NCBI GenBank assembly: GCA_023376005.1
Contig: CM042152.1
Coordinates: forward strand, 76,703,070-76,767,069
Direction: 5' to 3'
Length of the DNA stretch: 64,000 bases
Source of the DNA: Doryteuthis pealeii
Taxonomy: Eukaryota; Mollusca; Cephalopoda; Myopsida; Loliginidae
The first letter of the stretch is position 1; every line of letters begins with the position of its first letter. Position numbers and translations under genes: made by a program. This document shows, piece after piece, positions 12,236 to 23,790 of this stretch. Below the pieces are notes generated by a model, which searched no databases, was not told the origin of the DNA, and saw only the letters and a list, made by a program, of their open reading frames with translations.

Positions 12236-12852
12236 ATGTCAGTTGGGGTGATAGAATATACTGACTGCCCCTCTGCAGAGAAGTAAACCCCCTACCCAAT
12301 GGGGCCACCTGATGGCCATGGGTTGCAACCTGTGTTGCTTAAGGACATAATTCTGGTGGCTGAGCAATCCATGACATACAACAATTCACTTTGATCCTTA
12401 TTTTGGCTAGACCGGCAGTCGGAGAGACCCCCTTCGATCAATCGGCTGATCATGTCAAGCCCTAGCACTTATATAATTGTCTCAATCCTATTGTCCTTCT
12501 GTTGGCAAACCCCCAACCCCTTTTATCATATATGTGCTAGAAGGCAATGGCTGAGGGTCTTCTTGTCCTGGGTATGGCATTAAACTCTACCTGATGGTGA
12601 TGTTCCAGTTCTGGAGGTCTGGGGAATGTGGAGTACCCCTTCATCACCATTACTCCCAGGTCCACTCTGACCTGGAGTAGTAGTACCTATTAGGGTCTCA
12701 TCTATGGGTTAAATAGGAAGAAATGAGTTTAAAAAATGATTTTAAAAAGAATTGAGTTTGAAAAAAAGATTTTGAATACCCATCATGAATGAATAAAGAC
12801 ATCTTCAGTATAAAATAACCCAACAAGGGTTGATATGCCATAAAATTCAAAC
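12236..12852 (+). mobile_element. R1 dispersed repeat, near full length
   Basis: A ~600-base non-coding repeat. Landmarks in order are GACTGC..CTCTGCAGAG, GGGGCCACCTG, GATCAATCGGCTG, CAAGCCCTAGCAC, GCTAGAAGGC..TGGCTGAGGGTC, GACCTGGAGTAGTAGTACC, GGGTTAAATAG, then the tail AATAACCCAACAAGGG and TTGATATGCCATAAAA. Other copies lie at 14885, 15610, 17700, 35275, 56862 and 63535. Sense is defined by the tail; family name unknown. Confidence 0.85.
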
Positions 12853-13290
12853 AAAGATATCTTAGCACAAGAATAAGATTTTAATGTGTTTGTGTTTGAT
12901 TTTTTTTTTTATTTGAATTTTGTGAACTCAATTACAGGGTAGATGAAAGCCAAGAATCTAAAAATTTAAATGGCTAAAGTAAAAAAAAAATCTCTAAATG
13001 AATAGAATAATTAACAATTTAAATAAATAAAGATTATGAAAAACAATTTACAATGACTGCAAAAATATTTCTATAAAGAAGGAAATGTTAGTTTGTTTTA
13101 ATCTACTTCATAAATTTGGGTGTATGTAATACATATGTAAATATGCAGGACATATGTAACGGGTCACAGCTGGAAGAGATTTACTAAATTTATGTGAAAA
13201 GAAATCTGGGATTTATTGATATTTTATTGACATTCTTTATAACCTTTACATACGCCCATTTATTTCTGTTTGTTTAAACAATAGAAAAAT

Positions 13291-13337
<47 letters not shown>

Positions 13338-14408
13338 TACACCAAAGATTTACTATTATAAGATTTAAAGTTCTTATAATAAGTTGGAAGGCTCAGAGTA
13401 ACCTTCCAACGTGGGTACATGTGTGTACATGAAATATGCTGACAAATGAGTTAGAAGATATTAACAGACTTTAATATGTGAGCACATAGAAATACATTCA
13501 GGACAGGAATACATATACTAATTACAAGATACAAGATACAAGATAGATATACAAAACAGATGCATAAATGTATAATAAAGGAAGTAGGATGTAGGACTTA
13601 TGTCCTAAGGAATGTCACTTAATGATAGCTACGTGGGTGGGGGTGGCCTTGCCCTCCACTCAAGGGTAAGAGGCGCAAGCGCCTAAGTCATATGAAGTGG
13701 TTGCCTGTCCCAGAGAAAGAGAACTATCAGTGAACACCTGCAGCAATGGAAGATAACCATTTTGGACTCATGTCCATCCGGCATTACCATTTTGCAGACC
13801 CAACACTATATTGGAAAAATAAAACTGAGGGAAATTTTCTTTGTTCTTATTCTGGCAATGAATTGAATAGTTGTTGATGGTTATGAAATCAATGAAATGA
13901 ATCATTGTCTTGAAGTGGCTCATGAGATACCACTGTTAAAAAAATTTCAAGATAAAGATAATGGTCAGGTTTAATCAGTTAAGATAGAAAGAAGTAGGTA
14001 TTTACCCAACTCATTCACCATGGGTAGGATATGACACAAGGTCGCAAGTATGGGGCATCCAGTGAGGATCAAATTCACTATTCAGGAGTAATAAATCTGC
14101 AAGACTACTTTATTAACCATTACACTATGATGAGAGAAAGAATTATGTGAATACTGGTGAAATAAAATCAACAAATTTTAACAACCAGACAAAAAAGGGA
14201 TTGCAAAATTTCTTCTTAGTTTTTATATTCTTGGTCCAAAATGTTTTTATAAACCAATTTTTAGGAGTAGGGAAGCTCTAGAACTCATTTTTCAGACAAA
14301 AATAGGTCAACTTTGGGGATTGTGTAATATTAACATAGTCCATAGCTGTACAAAATTTCAGGTGACAATTTTACTTATTTCTGGATGATTTGACATGGAA
14401 TTACCTGA
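12853..14408. other. Intergenic stretch with a TA microsatellite and a weak SINE remnant
   Basis: (TA)n lies at about 13294-13333. At about 13990-14140 a degenerate SINE-like piece carries GACACAAGGTC and AACCATTACACTATG. No gene was seen. Confidence 0.5.
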
Positions 14409-14880
14409 ATGTTAGTTTTTGCTGGTCAGCCTATCCAAGTGTGTCCATATGTAGGAGTCCATAGGAGAATATCACTTATGAGTTTGTCATTAAATCTCCA
14501 GCAGTGCCCAGTATGCTTTGCTTGTCTTATTTCAATGGTTTGTGAGATGGGAGGTAAGTGGCTGTATAGCTGCTGTTTTGTAGAATGCTGCTTTGAGGAC
14601 CTGTTTAAAATAGCACACAGCATACTTGTGTAATTCCCATCCAGCTTTTTCTCCATTAATTTTGTTAGAGTCCAAGTGGTGCAACCATACAGTAGTACAG
14701 ACGACTTTAATTTGGAAGAATTCCCATTTTATTTGATCAGAGAGATCAGATTTCTATACGGTCGATAACCTGTCAATCGCAGTCCATACTTTACCTTTGC
14801 ATATGCTGACATCACTTTCTGTTGATGAAACATTGCTAGTGAGGTATATGAACTGGTTGACTAATTTCAGAGGCTTACTA
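14409..14880 (-). pseudogene. LINE fragment: 3' end of reverse transcriptase ORF
   Basis: On -, the translation contains LLYGCTTWTLTK, MEKKLDGNYTSML, LPPISQTI, then KHTGHCWRFNDKL and LLWTPTYGH. This is the C-terminal region typical of a common invertebrate non-LTR retrotransposon (YGxxTWTLTK...RLxFAGHCWR...DLLLW). It is 5'-truncated and frame-shifted, and is related to the pieces at 32.9, 33.2, 36 and 49.7 kb. Confidence 0.75.
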
Positions 14881-14884
14881 TCAA

Positions 14885-15492
14885 ATGGTTTGGTTTGGTT
14901 TTATGGCATATCAACCTAGGTGGGTCATTTAATGCTGACAAAGTTTTAAAAATTTATTCTTAATGGATATTCAGTTTTTTTACAAACAGATTTTACTATT
15001 TAACCCATAGATGGGACCCTAACAGGTACTACCACCCCGGGTCAGAGTGGAACAGGGAGCAATGGTGATGAAGGGGTGCTCCACATTCCCCAAACCTCCA
15101 GAACTGGAACCTTACCATCAGATAGAGTTTAATGTCATACCCAGGACATGAAGACCCTCAGCCACCGTCTTCTAGCACCCATATGATAAAATGGGTTGGG
15201 GGTTGCCATAAGGGCAATAGGATTGGGGTAATCATATAGGTGCTAGGGCTTGACGTGACCAGCGGATTGATCGGAGGGGGCCTCCCCGACCGCCCGTCTA
15301 GCCCAAGTAAGGGCCAAAGTGAAATGTTGCATGTCATGGACTGCTCAACCACCAGGGTTCCATCCTTAAGCATCATGGGTCGCCACCCACTGCCAACAGG
15401 TGGCCCCATTGGATGGGAGGCTTACCCTTCTGCAGAGGTGCAGTCAGTGTATTCTAACGCCCCAGCCAACAGGGCATACTATCTAATGAGGA
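14885..15492 (-). mobile_element. R1 dispersed repeat, near full length
   Basis: Mirror image of the 12.2-kb copy. On + it begins at the tail (TTTTATGGCATATCAACC, TCATTTAATGC) and runs through GATGGGACCCTAACAGG and TTGATCGGAGGGGGCC to GCCAACAGGGC at the 5' end. Confidence 0.88.
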
Positions 15493-15609
15493 GATGGCAG
15501 CATCTTGATTGAAATGAAAGATTTTCAGGACATCACCAAAAATTAGAGTAACAGACACAAGTAAATTTACATAAAAGATTTAATTGGCCATTTTTTGTGA
15601 ATTTGTTGC

Positions 15610-15905
15610 TTGGTTGGATTTTATGGCATGTCAACCCTTGTTGGGTTATTTTATGCTGAAAACATTGTTTTATTCATTCTTGTTGGGCATTCAATTTTTT
15701 TCAAACTCAATTTTTTCAAAACACATTTTAATACTCATTTTTTAATCTATTTGACCCATAGATAAGACCCTAACAGGTAATACCACTCCAGGTCAGGGTA
15801 CCTGGGAGTAATGGCGATAAAGGGGTAAATCCACACTCCCCAAAGCACCAGAATTGAAACTTCACCACTAGATACAGTTTAACGTCATACCCAGGACAGT
15901 TGTGA
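15610..15905 (-). mobile_element. R1 dispersed repeat, 3' half only
   Basis: Tail (TTATGGCATGTCAACCC, TTGGGTTATTTTATGC) and the adjacent 3' half to GTCATACCCAGGACA are present. It sits 120 bases from the preceding R1 copy in the same orientation. Confidence 0.85.
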
Positions 15906-16284
15906 ATTTGTTCGTTTGATGAAGTCTCTTGTTTGGAAAGAGAATTAGAATTTATTTGAACTCGACTTGAAGTCATTGTTCTGAGATACGTTTGAAGCTG
16001 AGTTGTAAAATATGAATGTTACCAACTCAACACTACAGTAGGTTAATCCATTAAATAAACAACAAGTTGCTTTTGCAGAATACCAGTTAACAGTTGGTAT
16101 ATGTATTGTTGCATTATCATGCAACTGAAGAGGAAGCTTCTGGCAAAAAAGGCAAAGAGAAAGATAAAAATATATATCTAAAAAAAAGGGAGAACGGAAG
16201 AGAGGTCTTCCGATCAAGAAGCAGGGAGAAGATGAAGAACGGAAGCTGAGTCTTCTGGTGAAGAGAAAGATAAAGAAATATATA
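15906..16284. other. Spacer, nothing recognised
   Basis: AG-rich sequence with no coding or repeat signature that I could place. Confidence 0.4.
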
Positions 16285-16530
16285 TGTCCATTATCAAATC
16301 AAACGATAAATGCGTGGGCATATTTATTGTATAAAAAGGCCTAGTGGATGAAGGGTCAAATCAGTCTACAGCGAGCAGCCGAGAAGATAACCTCGTCGCT
16401 TCCGTCTCAACCCCTCGGGCATTTTCATTGTGAACACTTGTCGCCCCTCACCACCCACACACCGAAGAAAATAAAGACGGGTCCTATTTTTATATATACG
16501 TGTCTGTGGTTTTATTAAATTCCAGTAGTC
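16285..16530 (+). mobile_element. Possible solo LTR or promoter-bearing repeat
   Basis: A TATA-like TATAAAAAGG at 16330-16339 lies about 140 bases before a polyadenylation-like AAATAAAG at 16469-16476, with a GC-richer segment between. That spacing suits an LTR U3-R unit. I found no matching second LTR or target duplication, so this is tentative. Confidence 0.3.
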
Positions 16531-16859
16531 GGCTATACAACAATATGTATGTGTGTGTGTATACGTGTACTTGTTTCATCAACTTGTCTTAAGATGCTTC
16601 CAAGTGGAATGTGGTGACATATGTACTGACATCACACAGGAATGCTATTTCAAAACAAATATATGTGTTTCATTTTATAAAAAATATATCTAAGGTAGGT
16701 GGGTCATCTCCCTTGGTCGACGTGCCTCTTTTCAAACCAATCAATCACAGGCCCACAATTTTTGGCACCAGAAATTGAAGATAAGAAATCTTCCTTTTTT
16801 AGAATCAGCATCTCTGGAAGTCGGACATAAAAATTGTTGCTACCAACAATTCAGCAAGG

Positions 16860-17375
16860 ATAGAAAAGGGCCATCATAAGTACAATAACTTGCCTTAACC
16901 ATTCCAATTGTATTCATTATATTTATATAATTGACATTTTCCACAAACAATACGATCATTTGCAACAACAATCATTACAAGTGGATTTTATTGTATGTAT
17001 AATTCCATGTTGTGTTCATGTATTTCCTTTTTCTAACTTTGTTAATTCCACATTCGCAATTTAAATCAGCACAATAATTAAATTCAAGAGGACATAGTTG
17101 AAAATAAATCAGATCAATTCAAAAATATTTTCAAACCAATGACAATAAACATTTCAAGGACTCAGTTAAGTGGAATTGTATTCATTATATTTATATAATT
17201 GACATTTCCCGTAGACAATACTATTGTTTGCAACAACAATTATTACTAGTGTATTTCCTTGTGTGTATAAATGTATCAATACTGTGTTGTTTGAAATTCC
17301 ATCTTGTGTTCATGTATTTCCTGTTTCTAAATCCTGTCTATTCAACATTTGTGGCTAAATCAGCTCACAATTAAG
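16860..17375 (+). repeat. Two direct copies of a ~220-base repeat
   Basis: Copy 1 (about 16900-17090) and copy 2 (about 17155-17375) share TGTATTCATTATATTTATAT, AATTGACATTT, TTTGCAACAACAATxATTAC and TGTTCATGTATTTCCT in the same order. A third copy lies at 18010-18240. Confidence 0.85.
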
Positions 17376-17489
17376 ATTAAAATGTGTATCCAAAAATAAA
17401 AGTATGAAAAGAAAATGTAAAAATTGATGATAATCTTATTATTATAATGGAGATTATGTATCAGCCTGTCTGTAACTAAAACTATGTCA

Positions 17490-17680
17490 CTATTCATATG
17501 TGGCACTGTTGAGAAAGACACCAACTGCCATGCCAGTACTACAAAAGCCCAGTTAATCGAGAGAATTAAGGTAGTTTTTGAGACCTTCCCAGGGAAATTG
17601 TAACATCAGCTTGCTCCAGGTTCTGAAGCAGGATTGAGGCTGTGGTCAACACTAATGGCGGTTATTTTGAGTGAAACTTG
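17490..17680 (+). pseudogene. Tc1/mariner-type transposase C-terminal remnant
   Basis: The + frame reads TVEKDTNCHASTTKAQLIER, then IKVVFETFP, and after a frame disruption CSRFRSRIEAVVNTNGGYFE. This resembles the transposase C-terminus, where a helix of the type LIERI..V...P is followed by a FxxRIExxxxxxGGYFE ending. The call rests on motif resemblance only. Confidence 0.45.
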
Positions 17681-17699
17681 TTGACAGTAGCGTAATTTC

Positions 17700-17962
17700 T
17701 GTGCCTGCTGAATTTTTATGATTATCCAAACCCTATTGCCCTTATAGCAAGCCCCAACCCTTTTTATCATTGTGCTAGAAGACGGTGGCTGAGGGTCCTA
17801 TTGTCGTGGGTATGACATTAAGTTCTATCTGATGGTAAAGTTCCAGTTCTGGAGCTCAGGGAATGTGGAGTACCCCTTCATTACCATTACTCCCAGGTTC
17901 ACTCTGATCCGGTGTGGTAGTATCTGTTAGGGTCCCCACTATTGGTCAAATAGAAAAAAATC
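17700..17962 (+). mobile_element. R1 dispersed repeat, partial
   Basis: Contains CCCTATTGCCCTTATAGCAA, GAAGACGGTGGCTGAGGGTC, GGAATGTGGAGTACCCC and GTAGTATCTGTTAGGGTCCC in R1 sense order. It lacks the 5' third and the tail, and lies between two copies of the 220-base repeat. Confidence 0.85.
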
Positions 17963-18009
17963 ATATTCAGCAGATATAGAATAGGGCCATCGTAAGTACG
18001 ATAACTTAC

Positions 18010-18240
18010 TGTAAACTTTACAAGGACTCAGTTAAGTGGAATTGTATTCATTTATATTTATACAATTGACATTTCCCACAGACGATACTATCGTTTGCAA
18101 CAACAATTATTACAAATGTATTTTCTTGTATGTATAAATGTATTAATTGAGTGTTATTTGAAATTCCAAGTAGTGTTCATGTATTTCCTGTTTCTAACTT
18201 TTGTTAATTCCACATTCACAGTTTAAATCAGCACAATTTT
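18010..18240 (+). repeat. Third copy of the ~220-base direct repeat
   Basis: Shares GGACTCAGTTAAGTGGAATT, AATTGACATTTCCCACAGAC and TGTTCATGTATTTCCTGTTT with the copies at 16.9-17.4 kb. The flanking GGGCCATC.TAAGTAC also recurs (16868 and 17988). Confidence 0.85.
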
Positions 18241-18439
18241 AAAATGAATGCTTCTTACATCTTAACAGAATTTAAAAACAAATTCAATTATTGTAATGAT
18301 GAATTCAAAGTCGTCCTTATTAAAGAAATGTGCAACAAAATATATTCAGAATTATCCCTGTATACGACAATATTGAAGTTGCTGTATGAATTTGTCTAAA
18401 TGTGACAGTAACATTAAAAGAAATGCTCTTCAAACATAA

Positions 18440-18652
18440 CAGGGGGAGTCTCGTGGCTAATATGCTAGACTGCAACATCATGGTAAACGAGGTTGAACTC
18501 CACTTGTACTATTATGTTCACTTTTGGACTAATACCCTTGGGAAAGGTATGAACCTCTTCATCCTGCAGCTATGGGTTAAATAGCACCATTACTGTTCTT
18601 CTACCAGGATGGCTTTGGCATTAAATAACCTACGAAGGTTGATATGCACATT
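18440..18652 (+). mobile_element. C-type tRNA-derived SINE, full length
   Basis: The head GTCTCGTGGCTAATATGC (A-box-like) and GAGGTTGAACTCC (B-box-like) are followed by the central CTAATACCCTTGGGAAAGG and CTATGGGTTAAATAG blocks, then the tail GGCATTAAATAACC and GGTTGATATGC. Confidence 0.8.
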
Positions 18653-18910
18653 AAATAAAATAACAGAAACAAACCGAAAGCTCATTTCTTACTATTGGTC
18701 ACATATTACTCATCCAAGAGAAGAAGTTTTAAACCGAGGTGAGTGGGGAACCAGAAATTGAAGATAAGAAATCTATCCCATAAAAAAACCTACCTGCTAC
18801 AGAAATTGTAGCCCTATTATTAACACGGGGGGAGGGAGTTGCTTTTTTATGTTTCACAAGGAATCAACAGGATCAGCTGCAATCGACATCTTCAAATTAA
18901 TTTAAAGTAT

Positions 18911-18998
18911 TAAATAGTATTAGTGCTGTTCTTTTACAAGGATGGCTTGGACATTAAATACCCCACGAAGGTTGACATGCAATTAAACAAAGAAACCA
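18911..18998 (+). mobile_element. C-type SINE tail fragment
   Basis: Begins TTAAATAGTATTAGTGCTG, then GGATGGCTTGGACATTAAAT and GAAGGTTGACATGC, ending in AAACAAAGAAACC. It is the 3' third only. Confidence 0.7.
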
Positions 18999-19249
18999 AA
19001 CATAACAGCCTTGATTTTTTTCCTCAGTTTTGCAGAGTGAGGGTGTGGTTGATTTATGAATATATTTTTTTTCTTGAATAAAATCTATACGCTTTTATTT
19101 CAAGTTTAAATAAAAATAAAATCCTTGTGTGATGTCAGCACACACGTCACCACATTTCATATCTCTTTAGTAGGGAAGTGACATTGCTTTTACCATATAT
19201 TGTTTTCGCAACTGAATAAATACTATAGCAAAATGTCCTTGGATTTTAT

Positions 19250-19827
19250 GGAGTAGCTAGTGGTGAGGAACGTAGTGTTTATCTATCCATTCATCTGTCG
19301 ACTTGTGTGTATGATGAGTGGGTGAATGAGAGAATGAGAGAGTGAATGAGAGAGTGAGTGAGTAAGGACGGTTACGCCATCAACGGGTGGTTGACTACTT
19401 GTTCATTTTGAACACAACCATCACCACCTCCAACCCCACTACGACGACGGCTGCTGCTGCTGTCGTCGGAAATGCTGTTTTTATAAAATGTCTAGTTGCC
19501 TATTTTGGGGGGTGGAAATAAAAGTGGTTGCTTTTATTTTTAACGACGCCGTACAAAATTGATGATATCTCACAATCTGCATCCTCTCCCTTCTTCTCAT
19601 TGGTGGCATTGGTTTATTCGACCAGGGGACATTACGAATGCACACATCTTATGCCCCGACGGTGGGGCCTTCCGTTTTTGTGGAATGACCAACCGGACCC
19701 TCGGGACAAAAACATGGCTTGAAAAAGAAGAAATAGAAAAGACAGGCAAGAAAGACTAAAAAAAAAAGACCAAGTCCTCCCCCTCCTCCGTCGTCATTAA
19801 TATTTCAAGATTAAAAATTTTGATTAG
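19250..19827 (+). promoter_or_regulatory. CpG-rich patch ending in a splice donor: candidate promoter plus non-coding first exon
   Basis: Against AT-rich, CpG-poor surroundings, this stretch holds roughly 20 CpG dinucleotides (for example CTACGACGACGGC, AACGACGCCGTAC, CCGTCGTC). It ends AAATTTTGATTAG|GTAAGT at 19827/19828, a strong donor consensus. The downstream aquaporin coding exon opens with a splice acceptor and only 15 bases of leader, so an upstream leader exon must exist; this is a candidate 23 kb away. The assignment is inference. It could belong to another transcript or be an old transposon promoter. Confidence 0.35.
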
Positions 19828-21536
19828 GTAAGTAATTTTATTTTTTGTTCGGATTCATTGCGTATTTTATTCTGATTTGTGATTTAAAAAAAAAAAAACC
19901 AACTGAAGTTAATCTGCAGTAAGAAGATGAGATTTTTTTTTTCGTTTTAAAATAAAATATTAAGAAAAATTTATAAATTCCACAATAATTCACAATGTAT
20001 CAAACTTAATTATTATTATCTTGTATCAAAGCCATTTTTTAATGTTTTTCTTTTAACAACGGAAAAAAATTAAAAATTTTTTTAAAAATGAGCCAAGATT
20101 TATCAAGTTTCAGCATTAAAATTTGTTTTTAATTTGTTTTTATTTTAAATTTCTGTTAATTTAAACATTTCTGATCTACGCACTTGTCATTCCATTAATT
20201 AACGTTACGGTTGACTGACGGGGAAAAACAAAACAAATTCGTTATTTCATTTTATCATAAGAATTATTTAAAAAAAATGAATCATGTTTTTTGTTTTTAA
20301 ACAAGTGTAAAATAAATTAAATAACATTTATTTTTCTAAAATAAATTTGACTTTAGATCCGATAATATTTTTATATTTCTAGTCAAAATGAAGAATTGAA
20401 TCGAATCTAATTTTAACATTGTTTTGATTTTTTTTTAATGGACTAATATTACAAAACGAAATTTTAACAATTTTCTTTAATAAAAAAAAAATGCTTAAAA
20501 AATTTCAATAGATACTAAAAAAGTCCCCCCCCCAAAAAAAACAAAAAAACAAACAAATTTTCAATGAAAACAACAAAAGATTCCCTTAAAAAAATAAAAA
20601 TTGGTTTTCATGTGATCAACTTTTAGAAACTGAAAACTTTTTCTTCTTAAAATATTTTTATGTTCATCGTAATGAAAAAGGACGAATAATTTTTTTTTTT
20701 TTTAAATAATAAAAATAAAATAAAAAGATGCGCAGTAAAAGTATAACTATTTTCTAACATAAAAAAAAAATATTTAGCTGATAAAATCTGCATTTTCCTT
20801 ATTTGTTATAAAATGTCGATGCTAATTTCTCAACAAGTCGAAATATTATGTAACTTTAAAAATAAAAATAAACATGATGATGATGGGGGCTTTTTTATTT
20901 GTCAAATTTATTTCAATCAGAAAAAATCGTATTTGTATTTTTACAAACATTTTTTTTTTTTGCTCTTAAAACAAACTTAATAAATTGAAAAAAAAAAACC
21001 CCAACTAATTCTTCTAAAAAACTGAAATGATGAATGTTGTTCAACCATTTTTTAAGTAAAAGTATCCAATCGATTGGTAAGTTGGGGATGATTCTATTTG
21101 GGATCATATAAATCCTCCGTGTATTCCTGATTTCTTTTCGAATTACTTTTAACAGCAAGATGTTATCCGTCCAACGAATTCTTTTTCTTTTCTTTTCTTT
21201 TCATGAATACTTTTTCCAAATGAATTCGGTTCTTATTTTAAAAACACCATTTTAATTTTAACGGCCATTTGCATAAATTTCTAAAGAAACAAAATAAATT
21301 CAAAACAATTCCATGTTTCTTTAAACAAATGCCCTGATTTTCTCCTAACAACAAACTGTTAACTTAATGTTTTATTTAGAAAATAAAATAAAACAGGTCG
21401 ACTGGTTTATAAATAAAATTCAAGTTCATTTTGTTTAGTTTTTACAAAATAATGCTGAATAAGCTTTTTTCTTTTCTGACATGCCAAATTTAAGAGCTTG
21501 TTAGTTTTTAAGCAAAATAACAACAAAAAATTATCT
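19828..21536. other. Very AT-rich spacer, no gene seen
   Basis: Long A and T homopolymers and no recognised repeats or coding frames. Confidence 0.55.
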
Positions 21537-21712
21537 CAGCGTATGAATAGCACAGGGATCTGTGCGGTAAAGTGAGGAGCTGATGGTAGGTGTGGCGTTC
21601 CACCTCAGACCCCAAAACAATCTCCTTGGTTTAGCGGTATTGAAAAGGGAATAGACTCCCTCGCTGTCTGGCTGATACCGACTTTAGGCCGCTCCGTTTA
21701 CTTAACAACTTT
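21537..21712 (+). mobile_element. tRNA-derived SINE (family T), 5'-truncated
   Basis: Starts within the body at CTCAGCGTATGAATAGCACA and runs to GACTTTAGGCCGCTCCG. The tRNA-like head is absent, as expected for incomplete reverse transcription. Confidence 0.85.
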
Positions 21713-22379
21713 ACTTAATATTTTTTTGTTATGGTTACAAAAATAAAATAAAATAATGACAACTTGATTTGGAATTAAATAGAAATTAAATTTAGTTTTA
21801 ATGGCTATACACATCAAGTAAAAAGTTTAAGCTCTGATTTTGGCCATTCTATTTTTGGTCAAGACAAGAACTTAACAAAAAATGTATTTTTTTATTTTCC
21901 TCCTCCTCCTCCAGGGAAATGTCATGCAAGGTCAGTTTAAAATTGACAAAAATGACCCTATCCCTGTTGTCAAGGTATGCACAAGCCCCTTTTGATGCAA
22001 TGGGGAGGCACTGCTTCAATTGGAACCTCAACATATCAAATCTATTTCAGTTGTTCTCTGTTTCACCTGAAGATGAAACAAAATTGATCTCATCCAAAAG
22101 GCAGAGCAAAGATGAGATTGAATTCATTTATTTTTATATCATTTATAAACTAAAAAAAAAATGAAATTCATTAAACATTTCTTTGGCTGCTAAATCAAAT
22201 AACTCAAAGGATTTTTGAAATTCTATCATAGGTGCCCCCCCCCTTAAGTACTTGAAAAAAATGAGTAATTCTGTTTTAAGGAAAATTTCTATAAATCATT
22301 GTAAAAAAATGACCATCATTATCAAGTGGTAACAGCATGGATTACTTGACTCTCTCTTGCCATCAATCCCTATTGGTCA

Positions 22380-23104
22380 TCTATATATTAATACTTGTAT
22401 TCCTTAAAAGTACAACTGTTATCATCTTGCAACACCCTCTGGTTAAAAATGAGAGACCATCTAAATCATCCAAGATAAAACACAAAAATATAAATCCTGA
22501 TTATCTGGAGTTGCTTACCTGCTGAATTCTTATTTCCTATGCGTGTCGCCACCTCAGCTAAATAATGGACCATTCTGTTTTTATTATAAAGAAAGGGAAG
22601 AAAAAGGATATGCTACACAAACAATATAATCAGAAAGAAAGAGTAAGGAAAGATAGAGGGGGTGAGGGTGCAGAAGCGATAATGCTAATCTGTTTCAATT
22701 GAACATAATAAAAAAGGAAAGAAAGAAAAAAAGTATGAGAGAGTTAAATCAAGGCCTGGGTTAGCTCAGTCGGTAGAGCATTGGCTAGAAACCACAAGGT
22801 TCCTAGTTCGATACCGGCCCTTGCAGACTCAGCGTATGAGTAGCACAGGGATCTGTGCGGTAAGGTAAGGAGCTGATGGTAGGTGTGGTGCTCCACTTCA
22901 GATGCAAAAACGATCTCTTTGGTCTAGTGCTAGTGAAAAGGGGATAGACTCCTTCGCTGATTGGCTGTTACCGACTTTAGGCCACCCTGACGACTTTACT
23001 TTTTTTTTACATATTTAACTATTTCGCAATAGCTCTTAAGTAAACATATCAAACATTGTAATAATGAAATTATCATACTGTGGTATATCCACTGGTCCTG
23101 CTAG
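22380..23104 (+). mobile_element. Non-autonomous Helitron, copy A, carrying a SINE
   Basis: The 5' end is TCTATATATTAATAC, preceded by A. The 3' end is CTAG followed by T. A hairpin (GTGG-TATAT-CCAC) lies about 11 bases before the end. These are Helitron hallmarks: 5' TC, 3' CTRR, a subterminal hairpin, insertion between A and T, and no inverted repeats. The body matches copies at 28791, 32759 and 41026. A family T SINE sits at 22752-23009; without it the element is about 470-480 bp. Confidence 0.78.
22752..23009 (+). mobile_element. tRNA-derived SINE (family T), full length, inside Helitron copy A
   Basis: A-box GGTTAGCTCAGTCGGTAGAG, B-box AGTTCGATACC, body to GGCCACCCTGACGACTTTAC and a T run. 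The Helitron sequence resumes at ATATTTAACTATTTCGCAAT, as in copy B, where no SINE is present. Confidence 0.88.
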
Positions 23105-23371
23105 TTATATTATTATCCTTTACCTTGATGATTTATCTTAAACTTTTACTTCAATTTCCTTAGTTTGTGCTATTTGAAATTGTGACTTTTTTTTTTTTGG
23201 CCTTGATCACTATTATTTTACATTAACCACCTGATGACATCATCATCAATTATCTAATTTATTAACTGTGATTAAAATCTATAATACAGCTATCATCATC
23301 GTAGTCCACCAACACTATACCTGATGCCACTCTCCACACACATGCACACACACACACACACACATACATAC
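23105..23371. other. Spacer with a short CA microsatellite
   Basis: (CA)n at about 23336-23362; nothing else recognised. Confidence 0.5.
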
Positions 23372-23486
23372 ATGTTACTACTGTAAACTGTTCATGTTCC
23401 TGACCCTAATACATTATTCTGTGTACTTGACATGAGACTTTGATGAGTTGTGGTGCACCTGAGCACTGTATACAATAAATTTCATT
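23372..23486 (+). repeat. Direct repeat, copy 1 (~113 bp)
   Basis: TACTGTAAACTGTTCATG through GTTGTGGTGCACCTGAGCAC to CAATAAATTTCATT. The second copy begins about 306 bases later. The ending resembles a retroelement 3' terminus, but this is not established. Confidence 0.85.
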
Positions 23487-23677
23487 CATTTTTTAATTTT
23501 TTTTATAAGTAATAGTCAAATATTAAAGTAAGTGGTTTAAATCCTAAAGAACTAGTAGAAGAAAGATGAAATCCTGAGTTATGGGATACAGGTTCAAGTC
23601 TTGTTTGTGGTTGTTACATTATTCCAATTCATGCTGCTTATTTTACTGATATTTAATTTTAAAATGCTGTGATATTA

Positions 23678-23790
23678 TTACTGTAAACTGTTCATGTTCC
23701 TGACACTAATACATTATTCTATGTACTAGACATGAGACCTTGATGAGTTGTGGTGCACCTGATCACTGTACACAACAAATTTCATTATTA
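23678..23790 (+). repeat. Direct repeat, copy 2 (~113 bp)
   Basis: Same order of motifs as copy 1 with few substitutions: TACTGTAAACTGTTCATG ... GTTGTGGTGCACCTGATCAC ... CAACAAATTTCATT. Confidence 0.85.
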
